A stretch of 45,611 bases of DNA from Thermoflexales bacterium (GCA_019694215.1 JAIBCK010000017.1:1-45611); one strand, 5' to 3'; positions 1 to 8,483 are shown, counted from the stretch's first letter. Notes: generated by a model from the sequence alone, not told the origin. Numbers and translations: made by a program.

Positions 1-2
1 AC

Positions 3-809
3 TCAGCCGGCGCGCGGCACGTCCGCGAGCGCGCGCGTCTGCGTCGCCAGGTCCCCGGCGGTGATCAGCGCTTCGCCCACCAGGATCGCGTGCGCGCCCA
101 TCCCGGCGACCGCCGCCACCTGCGCCGGCGCGAAGATGCCGCTCTCGCTCACGAGGGTCAGACCCGGCACCCCGCGCAGCTGCGCCGCGCACCGGCGCGT
201 GGTCTCGAGATCGAGCGTGAACGTGCGCAAGTCGCGGTTGTTCACCCCGATCACACCGGCCCCGGCCTTGCGCGCGCGCTCGGCCTCGGCCTCGTCGTGC
301 ACCTCGACCAGCGCCGTCAACGCCAGCTCACGGGCCAGCGCATGCAAATCGCACAACGCTTGATCTTCCAGCGCCGCCACGATCAGCAGGGCGGCATCGG
401 CGCCGGCCGCGCGCGCCTCGTACAGCTGATAGGCGTCCACGACGAAGTCCTTGCGCAGGACCGGCAGCCCGATCGCCCCGCGCACGGCCCTCAAGTCCTC
501 CAGGCTGCCCATGAAGAAGCGCTCATCGGTCAGCACGCTCACACAGGACGCGCCATTGGCCTCGTAGCGCCGCGCCAGATCCGCCGGCGCCCAGGCCCCC
601 CGCGCCAGCACCCCGCGCGACGGGGACGCCCGCTTGACCTCGGCGATCAGCGCGACCCGGCCATCGCTGCGGCGCAGCGCAGCGGCGAAGTCGCGCGCCG
701 GGGGCGCGGCCTCGGCGGCCCGCCGCACGTCGGCCAGCGGCACCGCGGCGCGCCGGGCCGGCACCTCGGTCGTGCGCTTGTGGTCGAGAATGGTTTGCAG
801 GATGGACAT
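3..809 (-). CDS. trpC: Indole-3-glycerol phosphate synthase
   Basis: Closes the indole ring of tryptophan: converts carboxyphenylamino-deoxyribulose phosphate to indole-3-glycerol phosphate in the cytosol. The 268-residue product has the family's usual length and its (beta/alpha)8 motifs: IAEVKRASPSRG (E57, K59), VLRKDF (K120, the general acid in the family), LVEVHD (E169), GVNNRDL (N190) and VSESGI (S221). The start at MSILQTIL fits family N-termini; upstream in-frame codons run into the divergent phosphoesterase gene. No other trp gene is visible; the stop is three bases from the window edge, so any partner lies to the left. A TAAAAT element 16 bases before the ATG may be its -10. Confident family call. 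Confidence 0.96.
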   Translation of the reverse strand: MSILQTILDHKRTTEVPARRAAVPLADVRRAAEAAPPARDFAAALRRSDGRVALIAEVKRASPSRGVLARGAWAPADLARRYEANGASCVSVLTDERFFMGSLEDLRAVRGAIGLPVLRKDFVVDAYQLYEARAAGADAALLIVAALEDQALCDLHALARELALTALVEVHDEAEAERARKAGAGVIGVNNRDLRTFTLDLETTRRCAAQLRGVPGLTLVSESGIFAPAQVAAVAGMGAHAILVGEALITAGDLATQTRALADVPRAG

Positions 810-824
810 GGCGGAACGGCGTGG

Positions 825-831
825 TATTTTA
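825..831. promoter_or_regulatory. Shared, symmetric -10-like element between divergent genes
   Basis: Read rightward the bases give TATTTT, nine bases before a GTG codon at 840. Read leftward they give TAAAAT, 16 bases before the trpC ATG. Only 21 bases separate trpC from the ATG at 831, so both promoters must lie in or next to coding sequence. No good -35 was identified for either direction. Inference from motif position only. Confidence 0.35.
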
Positions 832-1484
832 TGCGCCCCGTGTCCACGCATCCCACCCACGCCGTGCTCGATCTGACCGCCGCGCCCCCGCGCGTGATCG
901 GCGTGCTCTCCGACAGCCATATCCCCTTCCGCCTGCCGGCCCTCCCGGCCGAGGCGCTGGACCGGCTGGCGGGATGCGACCTGATCCTGCACGCCGGCGA
1001 CCTCGAGGACCCACGCCTGCTCGCGCAGCTGCGCACGCTCGCGCCCGCCCACGCCGTGCGCGGCAACATCCACTGGTCGTACAGCACCGGCACCCACGAC
1101 CTGGACCTGCCGGAGACGCTGACCGTGCGGCTCGGCAGCCGGACGCTGTGGATGACCCACGGGCACCTCAACTTCGGCTACACCATGGTGGACAAGGCGG
1201 TGGCCTTCACGCGGCGACCAACGCTCGAAGACGTCAACCAGACCCTGATCGGGCGGCTCAGCCAGGCCCGCCCGGCCGACGCCGACATCGTGATCTTCGG
1301 GCACTCGCACAACCCCTGCCAGATCACCCGCGCGGGCGTGCTGTATTTCAACCCCGGCGCCATCGTCGGCGCGCGCGGCGAGCGGGGGGAGACCCGCCCC
1401 GCCAGTCTTGGCCGCCTGACCTTCAACGCGGACGGCACCTTCGCGTCGGACGTCCTCGTGCTGGACTCGGTGGAGGTGGCATGA
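831..1484 (+). CDS. Metallophosphoesterase, YfcE/MJ0936-like
   Basis: A 217-residue calcineurin-like phosphoesterase with the metal-binding motifs in order: VLSDSHI (D28, H30), HAGDLED (D57), RGNIHW (N79), MTHGH (H110) and FGHSHNP (H158, H160). The third motif is GNIH rather than the common GNHD or GNCD. Family members are metal-dependent phosphodiesterases or phosphatases. The stop codon overlaps the ATG of sbcC (ATGA), so the two are translationally coupled, as sbcD and sbcC usually are, but this protein is about half the length of SbcD and lacks its capping region. The start is uncertain: ATG at 831, or GTG at 840, which sits nine bases after a TATTTT -10-like element and would give a leaderless mRNA. 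Confidence 0.88.
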   Translation: MRPVSTHPTHAVLDLTAAPPRVIGVLSDSHIPFRLPALPAEALDRLAGCDLILHAGDLEDPRLLAQLRTLAPAHAVRGNIHWSYSTGTHDLDLPETLTVRLGSRTLWMTHGHLNFGYTMVDKAVAFTRRPTLEDVNQTLIGRLSQARPADADIVIFGHSHNPCQITRAGVLYFNPGAIVGARGERGETRPASLGRLTFNADGTFASDVLVLDSVEVA

Positions 1485-4054
1485 TCCCGATCCGCCTCGA
1501 GCTGCGCAACTTCCTGGCCTACCGCGAGTGCGATCCCCTCGATTTCAGCGGGCTGCGCACGGTCTGCCTGACCGGCGACAACGGCGCGGGCAAGAGCTCG
1601 CTGCTCGACGCCATGACCTGGGCGCTGTGGGGGCAGGCGCGCGCCCGCCGCGACGATGAGCTGATCGCCCAGCACGAGACCGAAGCCCGCGTCGCGCTGA
1701 CCTTCAGCGAGGGAGATCAGACCTTTCAGGTCGTCCGCACGCGCAAGCTCGGGCGCGCCACCGGCCGCGGCCGACCACCCGCATCATCGGGCACGCTCGA
1801 CCTGCTCGTGCAGAACGAGGGCGGCTGGCGCTCGCTGAGCGAACCCCGCATGAGCGAGACGCAGGTCAAGATCGAACGGTTGCTGAACCTGACCTACGAG
1901 ACCTTTGTCAACTCGGCCTATCTCAAACAGGGCCGCGCCGATGAGTTCACCCTCCGCACGCCCGCCGAGCGCAAGGGCGTTTTGGCGGAGATTTTGTCGT
2001 TGGACAGCTGGGCCGCCTACGAGGATGTCGTCCGCGGCCGCCAGAACACCCTGGCCCGCGATCAGGCGCTCAAGGCCTCCGAGCTCGAAAAGGCCGAGGC
2101 GGAGATCGCCCGGGCGCCCGAATACGCGCGCGACGCCGAGACCGCGGCCGGGGCGGAGCGGGCCGCCCGCGAGGCCATGGAGGCCGCCGAGGGCGAGCTG
2201 GCGACCCTGCAGCAGGCCCGCGCGCGCGCCACCGCCCTGCGCGCACAGCTCGAACAGGGCCTGGCCCGCCAGAAGGACCTCGACGCCGAGCAGGCGGGGA
2301 TCGCCCGCGACGCGGATGCCCAGCGCGAGGCCCTGGCGGCCTCCGAGGCCGCGCTCGCCCAACGGGATGTCATCCTGCGCGGCTTTGCCGACCTGGAAGC
2401 CGCCCAGGCCACCAACGAAGCCTTCAACCTCAAGCTGGTCAGCCTGACCGAGCTGAACGCCCGCAAGACCGAGGCCGAGAACGCGCTGGCCACGGCCCGC
2501 CGCGAGATCGAGCGCGAGCGCGACACGGCCGAGCTCAACCTGCGCGCGCTCGAGACCGAGGCCGAGGCGGTGGACCGCCTGGCCGGCCAGCTCAGCGAGG
2601 TCAACGATGCGCTGTCGGCGCTCGAGGCGCAGGGCCAGCGCCGTGAGGCGTTGCAGGCGGAGATCGTCGAGGCCCGCGAACGTCAGGGCGCCTGGCGCGC
2701 GGACAACGAGACCCTGCGCCGCGACATGAACGACCTCGCGGCGCGCATCAAAGCGTTGGAGACGGTCGGCGCGATCTGCCCCACCTGCGGCCGCCCGCTG
2801 GCCGAGGACGATCGCGTTCGCCTGCTGGAGGCGTGGCGCGGCGAGGGCAAGCAGCGCGGCGACACCTTCCGCGTCAATCAAACTGCCATCGCCGGGCTGG
2901 CCGAGCGCGTCGGCGCGCTGGAGCGCGAAGCGACGACGCTCAACCAGGCGCTGCTGCGCCTGCCCGCGGTGCAACGCGAGGCCAGCGCCATCGAGGAACG
3001 CCTGGCCCGCTCCGGGGCCGCGTTGGAGAAGGTGCCCGCCGCCCGTGAGGCGCTGCGCCAGGCGCGCGCGCCGCTCGAGGCCGCAGCCTACGCGCCTGCC
3101 GCCCGCACCGCACTGGCCGCGGTGATGGACGAGCTCAAGGCGTTGGGCTACGATGCGGCCGCGCACGCGGCCGTCCGCGATGGGATCGCCGCCCTGCAAG
3201 GCTATGCCGAGAAGCGCCGCATGCTGGACCGGGCCGAGTTCGCCTCGCGCGCCGCGCGCAGCGCAATCGAGGCGCTGACCCTGCGGCGTGACGGGCTGGC
3301 CGCGCGTCAGTCCGTGGAGCAGCGCCAGAACGACGAGCTGCGCGCATCGATCGAGGGGCTAGACGGCCAGCTGCGCGCCCTGCCCGCCGCCGAGGCCGCC
3401 CTCCAGCGCGAGCGCACGGCCTTCTTTGCCGCACAACGCAAACTGGGCGAGGCGCATCAACGCCTGGCGGCCTGCGAGGCCATGGCCACCACGCGCGCCC
3501 GGTTGCGCGAGGAGCTGGAGGGGATGGCCCGCCTGGAGAACCAGCTGCGCATCCTGCGCGAGGCCTTCGGCAGAAATGGCATCCCGGCCATGATCATCGA
3601 GGCCGCCCTGCCGGAGCTCGAGGCCTACGCCAACCGGCTGCTCGGGCGCATGTCCAACGGACGGATGAATGTACGTTTCGAGACCCAGCGCGCCACGCTG
3701 GCGGGCGAGACCCGCGAGACCCTGGAGATCCGCATCAGCGATGAGCTGGGCGAGCGCCCCTACGAGCTCTTCAGCGGCGGCGAGGCCTTTCGGGTCAATT
3801 TCGCCATCCGCATCGCGCTCAGCCGCCTGCTCGCGCACCGGGCCGGGGCGCGGTTGCAGACGCTGTTTGTGGATGAGGGCTTTGGCACGCAGGACGCCCA
3901 GGGCCGCGAGCGTCTGATCGAGGCGTTGCGCCTGGTGGAGGACGAGTTCGAGCGCATCCTCATCATCACGCACATCGACGAGCTCAAGGACGCCTTCCCG
4001 GCGCGCATCGAGGTCATCAAGACCCAAAAAGGAAGCGTCGCGCGGGTGGTTTGA
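1481..4054 (+). CDS. sbcC: SbcC/Rad50-type SMC-like exonuclease ATPase
   Basis: ATPase subunit of an SbcCD/Mre11-Rad50-like nuclease, which processes DNA ends and hairpins. The 857-residue product has the N-terminal Walker A (GDNGAGKSS, about residue 33), long Ala/Glu/Arg-rich coiled coils, a central zinc hook CPTC (C433, C436), a second coiled coil, the ABC signature LFSGGEAF (about 763), Walker B LFVDEGFG (about 795) and the H-loop ITHIDEL (about 830). Length is somewhat below E. coli SbcC, in the range of other bacterial and archaeal Rad50s. It starts inside the stop codon of the small phosphoesterase gene, which may stand in for SbcD. A terminator stem covers the stop codon. Confidence 0.94.
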   Translation: MIPIRLELRNFLAYRECDPLDFSGLRTVCLTGDNGAGKSSLLDAMTWALWGQARARRDDELIAQHETEARVALTFSEGDQTFQVVRTRKLGRATGRGRPPASSGTLDLLVQNEGGWRSLSEPRMSETQVKIERLLNLTYETFVNSAYLKQGRADEFTLRTPAERKGVLAEILSLDSWAAYEDVVRGRQNTLARDQALKASELEKAEAEIARAPEYARDAETAAGAERAAREAMEAAEGELATLQQARARATALRAQLEQGLARQKDLDAEQAGIARDADAQREALAASEAALAQRDVILRGFADLEAAQATNEAFNLKLVSLTELNARKTEAENALATARREIERERDTAELNLRALETEAEAVDRLAGQLSEVNDALSALEAQGQRREALQAEIVEARERQGAWRADNETLRRDMNDLAARIKALETVGAICPTCGRPLAEDDRVRLLEAWRGEGKQRGDTFRVNQTAIAGLAERVGALEREATTLNQALLRLPAVQREASAIEERLARSGAALEKVPAAREALRQARAPLEAAAYAPAARTALAAVMDELKALGYDAAAHAAVRDGIAALQGYAEKRRMLDRAEFASRAARSAIEALTLRRDGLAARQSVEQRQNDELRASIEGLDGQLRALPAAEAALQRERTAFFAAQRKLGEAHQRLAACEAMATTRARLREELEGMARLENQLRILREAFGRNGIPAMIIEAALPELEAYANRLLGRMSNGRMNVRFETQRATLAGETRETLEIRISDELGERPYELFSGGEAFRVNFAIRIALSRLLAHRAGARLQTLFVDEGFGTQDAQGRERLIEALRLVEDEFERILIITHIDELKDAFPARIEVIKTQKGSVARVV

Positions 4055-4067
4055 ACCCGCGCGACGC
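4035..4067. terminator. Bidirectional intrinsic terminator between sbcC and the AP2 gene
   Basis: A perfect 13-bp stem (4035-4047 with 4055-4067) with a 7-base loop that contains the sbcC stop codon. Leftward it is followed by TTCCTTTTTGGG, a good T-tract for ending the AP2 gene. Rightward it is followed by CTTTCGTCGC and, slightly later, TTTTTT. Confidence 0.8.
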
Positions 4068-4145
4068 CTTTCGTCGCAAAACGTTTTTTGTCCAGCCGAT
4101 CGCGAGGCGGCCAGCATGCCAGCGACCCGGAGGGCCGCCGGCGAG

Positions 4146-4700
4146 CTACTTCGCCGCCTTCTTAGCCGCCTTCTTGGGGGCCGCCGGCGCTTCCGCTTCC
4201 GGCGAAACCAGAGGCTCGGCGCGCGCGTACGTGACTTCGCGATCCTTCTTCAGGTCGGCGGGCTTGAGCCCGAGCGCCTGCAGCTTCTCCTTCTCCAGCT
4301 TGCGGCGATGGGCGACGGCGGCCTTGAGCGCGCCATCACGCCCGCCATAGCGGGTGAAGTAGAAAGCATAGTTCCGCGCCTTGCCATCGTCACCGCGCCA
4401 ATACACGGTGAAGCAAGGCATCAACTTGCCCGACCCGCTCTTCTTGGCCGTCTCACTCACGCCCACGACGCCCAGTTTGTTGTTGGGCTGCGCGCGCGTG
4501 CGGAACGGCTTCCGAACCACGGGCTCCTTCGCGATTTCTGCTGTCAACTGCGCCAGGAAGGTCTTCGCCTCGGCCAGAGCCTTGGTCTTCCCTCCGAACT
4601 TCCGGTCGCTGAACAGCTTCGAGTACACCTTGTAGTTTCGATAGGCCCGGACAAACCAACCATGGGTTCGACCGTGATCCATTCTCGAGATTCCCTTCAT
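4146..4700 (-). CDS. Bacterial AP2-domain protein with Lys/Ala-rich tail
   Basis: A 184-residue basic protein. Residues 1-55 (ISRMDHGRTHGWFVRAY, then KLFSDRKFGGKTKAL) match the style of bacterial AP2/ERF-like DNA-binding domains. A second, more divergent unit at about 73-140 (LGVVGVSE, YWRGDDGKARNYAFYF) looks like another copy. The C-terminus is Ala/Pro then KKAAKKAAK, a histone-H1-like basic tail. No nuclease or integrase motif is present, so it is likely a DNA-binding or regulatory protein rather than a homing endonuclease. It has its own good promoter and a clear Shine-Dalgarno AGAGGTG at 4709-4715, which fixes the start. Family assignment is from pattern memory; the target is unknown. Confidence 0.75.
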   Translation of the reverse strand: MKGISRMDHGRTHGWFVRAYRNYKVYSKLFSDRKFGGKTKALAEAKTFLAQLTAEIAKEPVVRKPFRTRAQPNNKLGVVGVSETAKKSGSGKLMPCFTVYWRGDDGKARNYAFYFTRYGGRDGALKAAVAHRRKLEKEKLQALGLKPADLKKDREVTYARAEPLVSPEAEAPAAPKKAAKKAAK

Positions 4701-4755
4701 TTCAATATCACCTCTGATCGGCTAAATGTGAATCGTTTTGCGGCCGATTGCAGGC

Positions 4756-4783
4756 AGTATAACCGTTTACGTCGCTTTTGCAA
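4756..4783 (-). promoter_or_regulatory. Sigma-70-type promoter of the AP2 gene
   Basis: TTGCAA (4778-4783), a 16-base spacer and TATACT (4756-4761) on the minus strand. This is the best -35/-10 pair in the window. It lies across the 3' end of the pfkB-like gene and gives a leader of about 45-50 bases. The leader contains a spaced ATCGGC/GCCGAT inverted repeat. Confidence 0.65.
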
Positions 4784-5777
4784 GGGTTCGTAAGGCGTTT
4801 TGCACCGCCTCAGGAAACGGCATGGCCGGAATGGCACCCCGTCGCGTGGCGGTGAGCGCACCGGCTACGTTGGCCCTCCGAACGATGCCGCGCAGCCGGG
4901 CCGGCGCGTCAGGGGCCGAGAAAACAGCATTTGAAGCGGTTAACTGCCCGGCCGGAAATCCCTCGGGCGAAAGCAACCCGCTGAGCAGGCCGGCCATGAA
5001 GGCATCGCCTGAGCCCGTTGTATCAACGGCCTCCACGCGCAGGCTCGCCACGCGCTCACGAGATGCCTCCGTTATGTATTCGCTGCCCTCTGCCCCCCGC
5101 GTGATGGCCACCAGGCGCAGCCGCGGGTGCCAGATCTGCCGGATTGCCTCATCTTCGTCCGTTGTCCCGGTCAGGAAGGCGAGCTCCTCCTCGGCGATCT
5201 TCAGCACATGGGCCTCACGCAGGCCGCGCCACATCCCCTCGCGCGCCGCTTCGGCACTCGGCCACAGCGGCAAGCGCAGGTTCGGGTCATAGCTGATGAG
5301 CGCACCCCCCTCACAGGCCAGCACCACCGCCCGCAGGGTCGCAGCGCGGGCCGGCTCGCCGATCAGGCTGATCGACCCGAAATGAAAGACCTCGGCCTTG
5401 CGCAACGCGGCGGCATGCAGCTCAACGTCACGGGGCGCATACAGCATATCCGCGCTGGGATGGCGATAGAACATAAAGTCGCGCTCGCCATCGGCGCGCA
5501 ACGAGACGAACGCCAACGCCGTGCGCGCCTCCTTCGAGAAGCTCAGCAGCCCGATGTCAACGCCCACGTCGCGCAGGGTGGCGGCCAGAAAGTGCCCGAA
5601 GGCATCATCACCGACCTGCCCGAGAAACGCGGCTGGTGTCCCCAGCCGGGCGAGACCCGCCGCGACATTGGCTGGCGCACCCCCGGGTGCCTTGATAAAT
5701 GCCGGTGCGTCGATCAACCCCACCCCGGTCACGGTGGGCACAAAGTCGATCAGAAGTTCACCATGTGTGATGACCAT
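4767..5777 (-). CDS. PfkB-family sugar kinase, fructokinase-like
   Basis: ATP-dependent carbohydrate kinase of the ribokinase/PfkB family, 336 residues, usual length. Seen: N-terminal GELLIDFVP, the first signature GGAPANVAAGLARLG (32-46), the fructokinase-like SYDPNLR (162-168) and the second signature DTTGSGDAF (252-260) with catalytic base D258. GELLIDF and YDPNLR favour fructose as substrate, but the family is broad and specificity is not proven. The start at MVITHGEL is chosen because the open frame upstream runs through the terminator hairpin at 5801-5830. It is monocistronic, between that terminator and the AP2 gene's promoter. Confidence 0.9.
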   Translation of the reverse strand: MVITHGELLIDFVPTVTGVGLIDAPAFIKAPGGAPANVAAGLARLGTPAAFLGQVGDDAFGHFLAATLRDVGVDIGLLSFSKEARTALAFVSLRADGERDFMFYRHPSADMLYAPRDVELHAAALRKAEVFHFGSISLIGEPARAATLRAVVLACEGGALISYDPNLRLPLWPSAEAAREGMWRGLREAHVLKIAEEELAFLTGTTDEDEAIRQIWHPRLRLVAITRGAEGSEYITEASRERVASLRVEAVDTTGSGDAFMAGLLSGLLSPEGFPAGQLTASNAVFSAPDAPARLRGIVRRANVAGALTATRRGAIPAMPFPEAVQNALRTLAKAT

Positions 5778-5790
5778 GAAATTTTGTTCC

Positions 5791-5830
5791 GACAAACAAA
5801 GGGGCCGCGTCCCAAGAGGAACGCGGCCCC
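5791..5830 (-). terminator. Intrinsic terminator after the PHP-AlbA gene
   Basis: A perfect 10-bp GC stem (5801-5810 with 5821-5830), loop of ten bases, followed leftward by TTTGTTTGTC. It lies 15 bases past the stop of the PHP gene and just before the kinase start, so it separates the two transcripts. Confidence 0.85.
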
Positions 5831-5844
5831 ACTTCCATCCCGGA

Positions 5845-8295
5845 TCAAACGCCTCCGGGTCCGTCTGCCAGCAGACCGGGATCCGGCTCGATGCCCGGCT
5901 CTGGCATGCTCTCTTCACCAGTTGCCACGGATTCACCGGGCGGCTCAGGCGCAAAGGGCGGTTCGGCCCCGACCAGATCGCGCCAGGCGGCGTCCATGCC
6001 CTCCTCGATCACGCCGAAGAAGACGTGGGCGTTGCCTTCCGCATCGCGCAGCGCCAGGTCATAGCGCATCTTGCCGGCGCGCTCGCTGCGCGACAGCACC
6101 GCACGGTGGCCCGTCCACTGGATCTTCTCCGGGGCGTAGGCGCCGGTGGCATGTTGCTTGAGGGCGTAATGCCAGAGATCGCGCGCGCTCTTGAAGGTGA
6201 CGTTGCGGACGAGGCTGCCATTGCGCAGATCGCGCAAGGTGAAGTAGCGGATCCCGTCGCGCACATCGACGGCGGCGATCTCGACACCCGTGCGGGGGGC
6301 GCCCTCTGCCGGCGGGATGGCCGGTGGCATCTGGGCCGCCGCCTGCGCGGCAGTGCCCTGCGCCGGGCGCGGCGCGCTGGTGGTCTCCTCGGCGCTCACG
6401 ACCGGCGTCACAACGGCGTCGACGGGCGTGGCAGACACCACGGGTGCCGCAACCTCCTCCACCTGCGCCATGGGGCGCTGCACTGCGGCCTCCTCTTCCT
6501 CATCGCGCGGGTAGCCGGATGGGCTGGCCTGGAAGCCCCGGCCGCCATTTCGGTTTCCAACGTCTCGGCGCTGAAGCGGCGGGCGCACGTTCTGTCCGTC
6601 GCGGGCGCCCTGCCCGCCCTGACGGCCGCCATGGGCTTGGCCCTGGCCCTGGTGCTGCCCGCGCCCGTCGCGCTGCCCGCGGTGCTGACCCTGTTGCTGC
6701 TGCGGTTGCTGCTGCTGGCCCGATCGATTGCCGTGCTGGCCCTGTTGCTGTCGGCCAAAGTTGTTCTGGCGCGGCTGCTCGCGCTGCGGCGGCAGCGGAT
6801 CGCGTTGCTGCGGCTGCTGGGCGGCGGCCTGGGCCAGGATCTGCGGCTCCAGAATGCGGCGCGCGATGCTCATGATCTCGTCGCGGGAAGCCGCGCGGCT
6901 CTCGGCGCCATCCCGGACCAGGATGGTCTTGTTGTCCAACGCATGGGGTGCCACCAGGCTGCGCGGCACCGAGACGCGGATGATCTCCGAATCCTTGTCG
7001 CCGGGCTGCAGGTCCACGGTCACATACGGGATCGGGAAGATGCGCTGCGTGATGGCCTCACCAATCTCCTCGGAGGCCGTCCCCGCGTCCTTCAACGCGG
7101 TGGCCTTGCGCGGGCTCGGCTTGGCCTCGCAGCCTACAAAGATGTAGCCACCCTCACCGTTGGCCATCGCGACGACGTGCTGCAGGATGGACTCGATCGA
7201 CTCGGCCTTCTTGGTCAAGCTCGGCACAAACGAGACGGTCGGACCCTCGCCCGCCGCCCGCGCCATCTGCAGGATGTCCGGCTGGACGTTCAGCGCTTCC
7301 TTGGCCGGGCGGATCTTGTCGAAGTCCTCGCTCAGAAAGATCGCGCGGAGCGACTCGAAGGTCAGCTCCTCGACCTGCACTTCGGTGGCCCGATCCCCCA
7401 CGCCCGGGCGCCCGCTGCTCTGGGCGACGACGCTGTGCGCATCGCTGCCCTGGATCAGGTGCATGCGGCGCGAGTACTCCGCCCGGACCCCCGTGAAGAG
7501 CCGCGAGCTGGAGCGGCTGCCCTTGTCCAGGTCGGTGAATTCGATCGCCCGCAGATGGGGATCCTGCGTGAATGCGATGCGGGTCTGCCCGCCCAGGCGC
7601 AGATCGCGCATGGCGACGCCGGCCGAGGAGTTGGCGTGCGCGGCAATGGCCATGCCACCCGCCTCATCGATGCGCCGGTAGGCCTCGAGCACGTCGCTCG
7701 TCGCGCCGGCCTCGGTCATGCCCTTGTCAATCACGCGGGCGGGCACCTTGAGGTCGAGCAGGATGCGCTCGATGTCGCGGACGGACTTCTCGGGCGGGAA
7801 GAGGCCGAGGATGTGAAAGCCGAAGGTGGCGGTGAATTCAAAGCCCGGCAGGACCTGAATCTTCTTGAGCAGGCGCCGGTACTCGTTCAGCCGGCCAAGC
7901 TCATCCGGGCGGATGCGGCCAAGGCGCTCCAACAGCTCGAGATCCTCGATCTCGCGCTGCATGGCCTTGTAGCCATTGACCGTGTTGTGATCGGTGAACC
8001 CGATCATGTCCAGGCCGCGCCGTTCCGCCTGCTTCAGGATGTCGAGATAGCCCTTGTCCGGCTGCTCGTAGTCGTGCGAGCCGGGCGTGTGGAGGTGCAG
8101 GTCCATCCGCTTCCAGGGCATCTCCGGCGTGGCCGGAACGCTTGCGGCGGTGCTGCGGGTGGCCTTTGTCGCGCTGGCGCGTGGCTTTCGCGCGGTGGTC
8201 GCCTTTGTGCGCGACGCGGCTTCTTTCTTGTCGACTTGCTCAGTCTTTGTCTTGGCGAGAGGTTTGTTCAGTGCTCGAATCGTCTTTGTGGGCAT
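5845..8295 (-). CDS. PHP-domain / AlbA_2 fusion protein with Gln/Arg/Gly-rich linker
   Basis: An 816-residue multidomain protein. Residues 1-60 are Lys/Ala/Thr-rich and basic. Residues 61-340 form a PHP metallo-hydrolase domain with metal motifs DLHLHTPGSHD (65-75), FTDHNTVNGYK (100-110), GFEFT (151-155), AIAAHANS (217-223) and QGSDAH (282-287). Residues 360-480 resemble an AlbA_2/Schlafen-type nucleotide-binding domain (HVVAMANGEGGYIFVG at 373-388). Residues 485-590 are a disordered stretch very rich in Gln, Gly and Arg. Residues 675-775 form a separate small domain (YFTLRDLRNG, VTFKSARDLWHYAL). PHP domains hydrolyse phosphoesters; AlbA_2 domains occur in regulators and defence proteins. The combined function is unknown. 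It is a single-gene unit with a possible promoter upstream and a strong terminator. Confidence 0.85.
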   Translation of the reverse strand: MPTKTIRALNKPLAKTKTEQVDKKEAASRTKATTARKPRASATKATRSTAASVPATPEMPWKRMDLHLHTPGSHDYEQPDKGYLDILKQAERRGLDMIGFTDHNTVNGYKAMQREIEDLELLERLGRIRPDELGRLNEYRRLLKKIQVLPGFEFTATFGFHILGLFPPEKSVRDIERILLDLKVPARVIDKGMTEAGATSDVLEAYRRIDEAGGMAIAAHANSSAGVAMRDLRLGGQTRIAFTQDPHLRAIEFTDLDKGSRSSSRLFTGVRAEYSRRMHLIQGSDAHSVVAQSSGRPGVGDRATEVQVEELTFESLRAIFLSEDFDKIRPAKEALNVQPDILQMARAAGEGPTVSFVPSLTKKAESIESILQHVVAMANGEGGYIFVGCEAKPSPRKATALKDAGTASEEIGEAITQRIFPIPYVTVDLQPGDKDSEIIRVSVPRSLVAPHALDNKTILVRDGAESRAASRDEIMSIARRILEPQILAQAAAQQPQQRDPLPPQREQPRQNNFGRQQQGQHGNRSGQQQQPQQQQGQHRGQRDGRGQHQGQGQAHGGRQGGQGARDGQNVRPPLQRRDVGNRNGGRGFQASPSGYPRDEEEEAAVQRPMAQVEEVAAPVVSATPVDAVVTPVVSAEETTSAPRPAQGTAAQAAAQMPPAIPPAEGAPRTGVEIAAVDVRDGIRYFTLRDLRNGSLVRNVTFKSARDLWHYALKQHATGAYAPEKIQWTGHRAVLSRSERAGKMRYDLALRDAEGNAHVFFGVIEEGMDAAWRDLVGAEPPFAPEPPGESVATGEESMPEPGIEPDPGLLADGPGGV

Positions 8296-8384
8296 GGAAT
8301 TCCAATTTCCAATGTTGAGGAGCGCAAACGGAGCGTCCCCCGCAAATCGCGCGAGGTGTCAACGCTGGCCAAAATCACGTCTCC

Positions 8385-8425
8385 CCAAAATATTATTACC
8401 GGTCTAGGCCGGCAAAGTCATTATA
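8385..8425 (-). promoter_or_regulatory. AT-rich candidate promoter region of the PHP-AlbA gene
   Basis: Two readings are possible. One is a perfect TATAAT (8420-8425) without a good -35, giving a leader of about 120 bases. The other is TTGCCG, a 17-base spacer and TATTTT nearer the gene. The imperfect palindrome CCGGTCTAGGCCGG (8399-8412) lies just downstream of the TATAAT and could be an operator. With the following AATATTTT it could instead be a weak terminator of the glycan operon. The sequence alone does not decide. Confidence 0.4.
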
Positions 8426-8483
8426 CAGGCTTTCATCTGAGTTGCGCATGAGGCGCGGCCTGCAGCGATGGCCAACAGAACTC

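Noticed and set aside
5521-8451. Rightward open frame of 976 codons opposite the kinase and PHP genes
   Set aside because: Shadow frame: it crosses two minus-strand genes and a terminator and has no recognisable domain.
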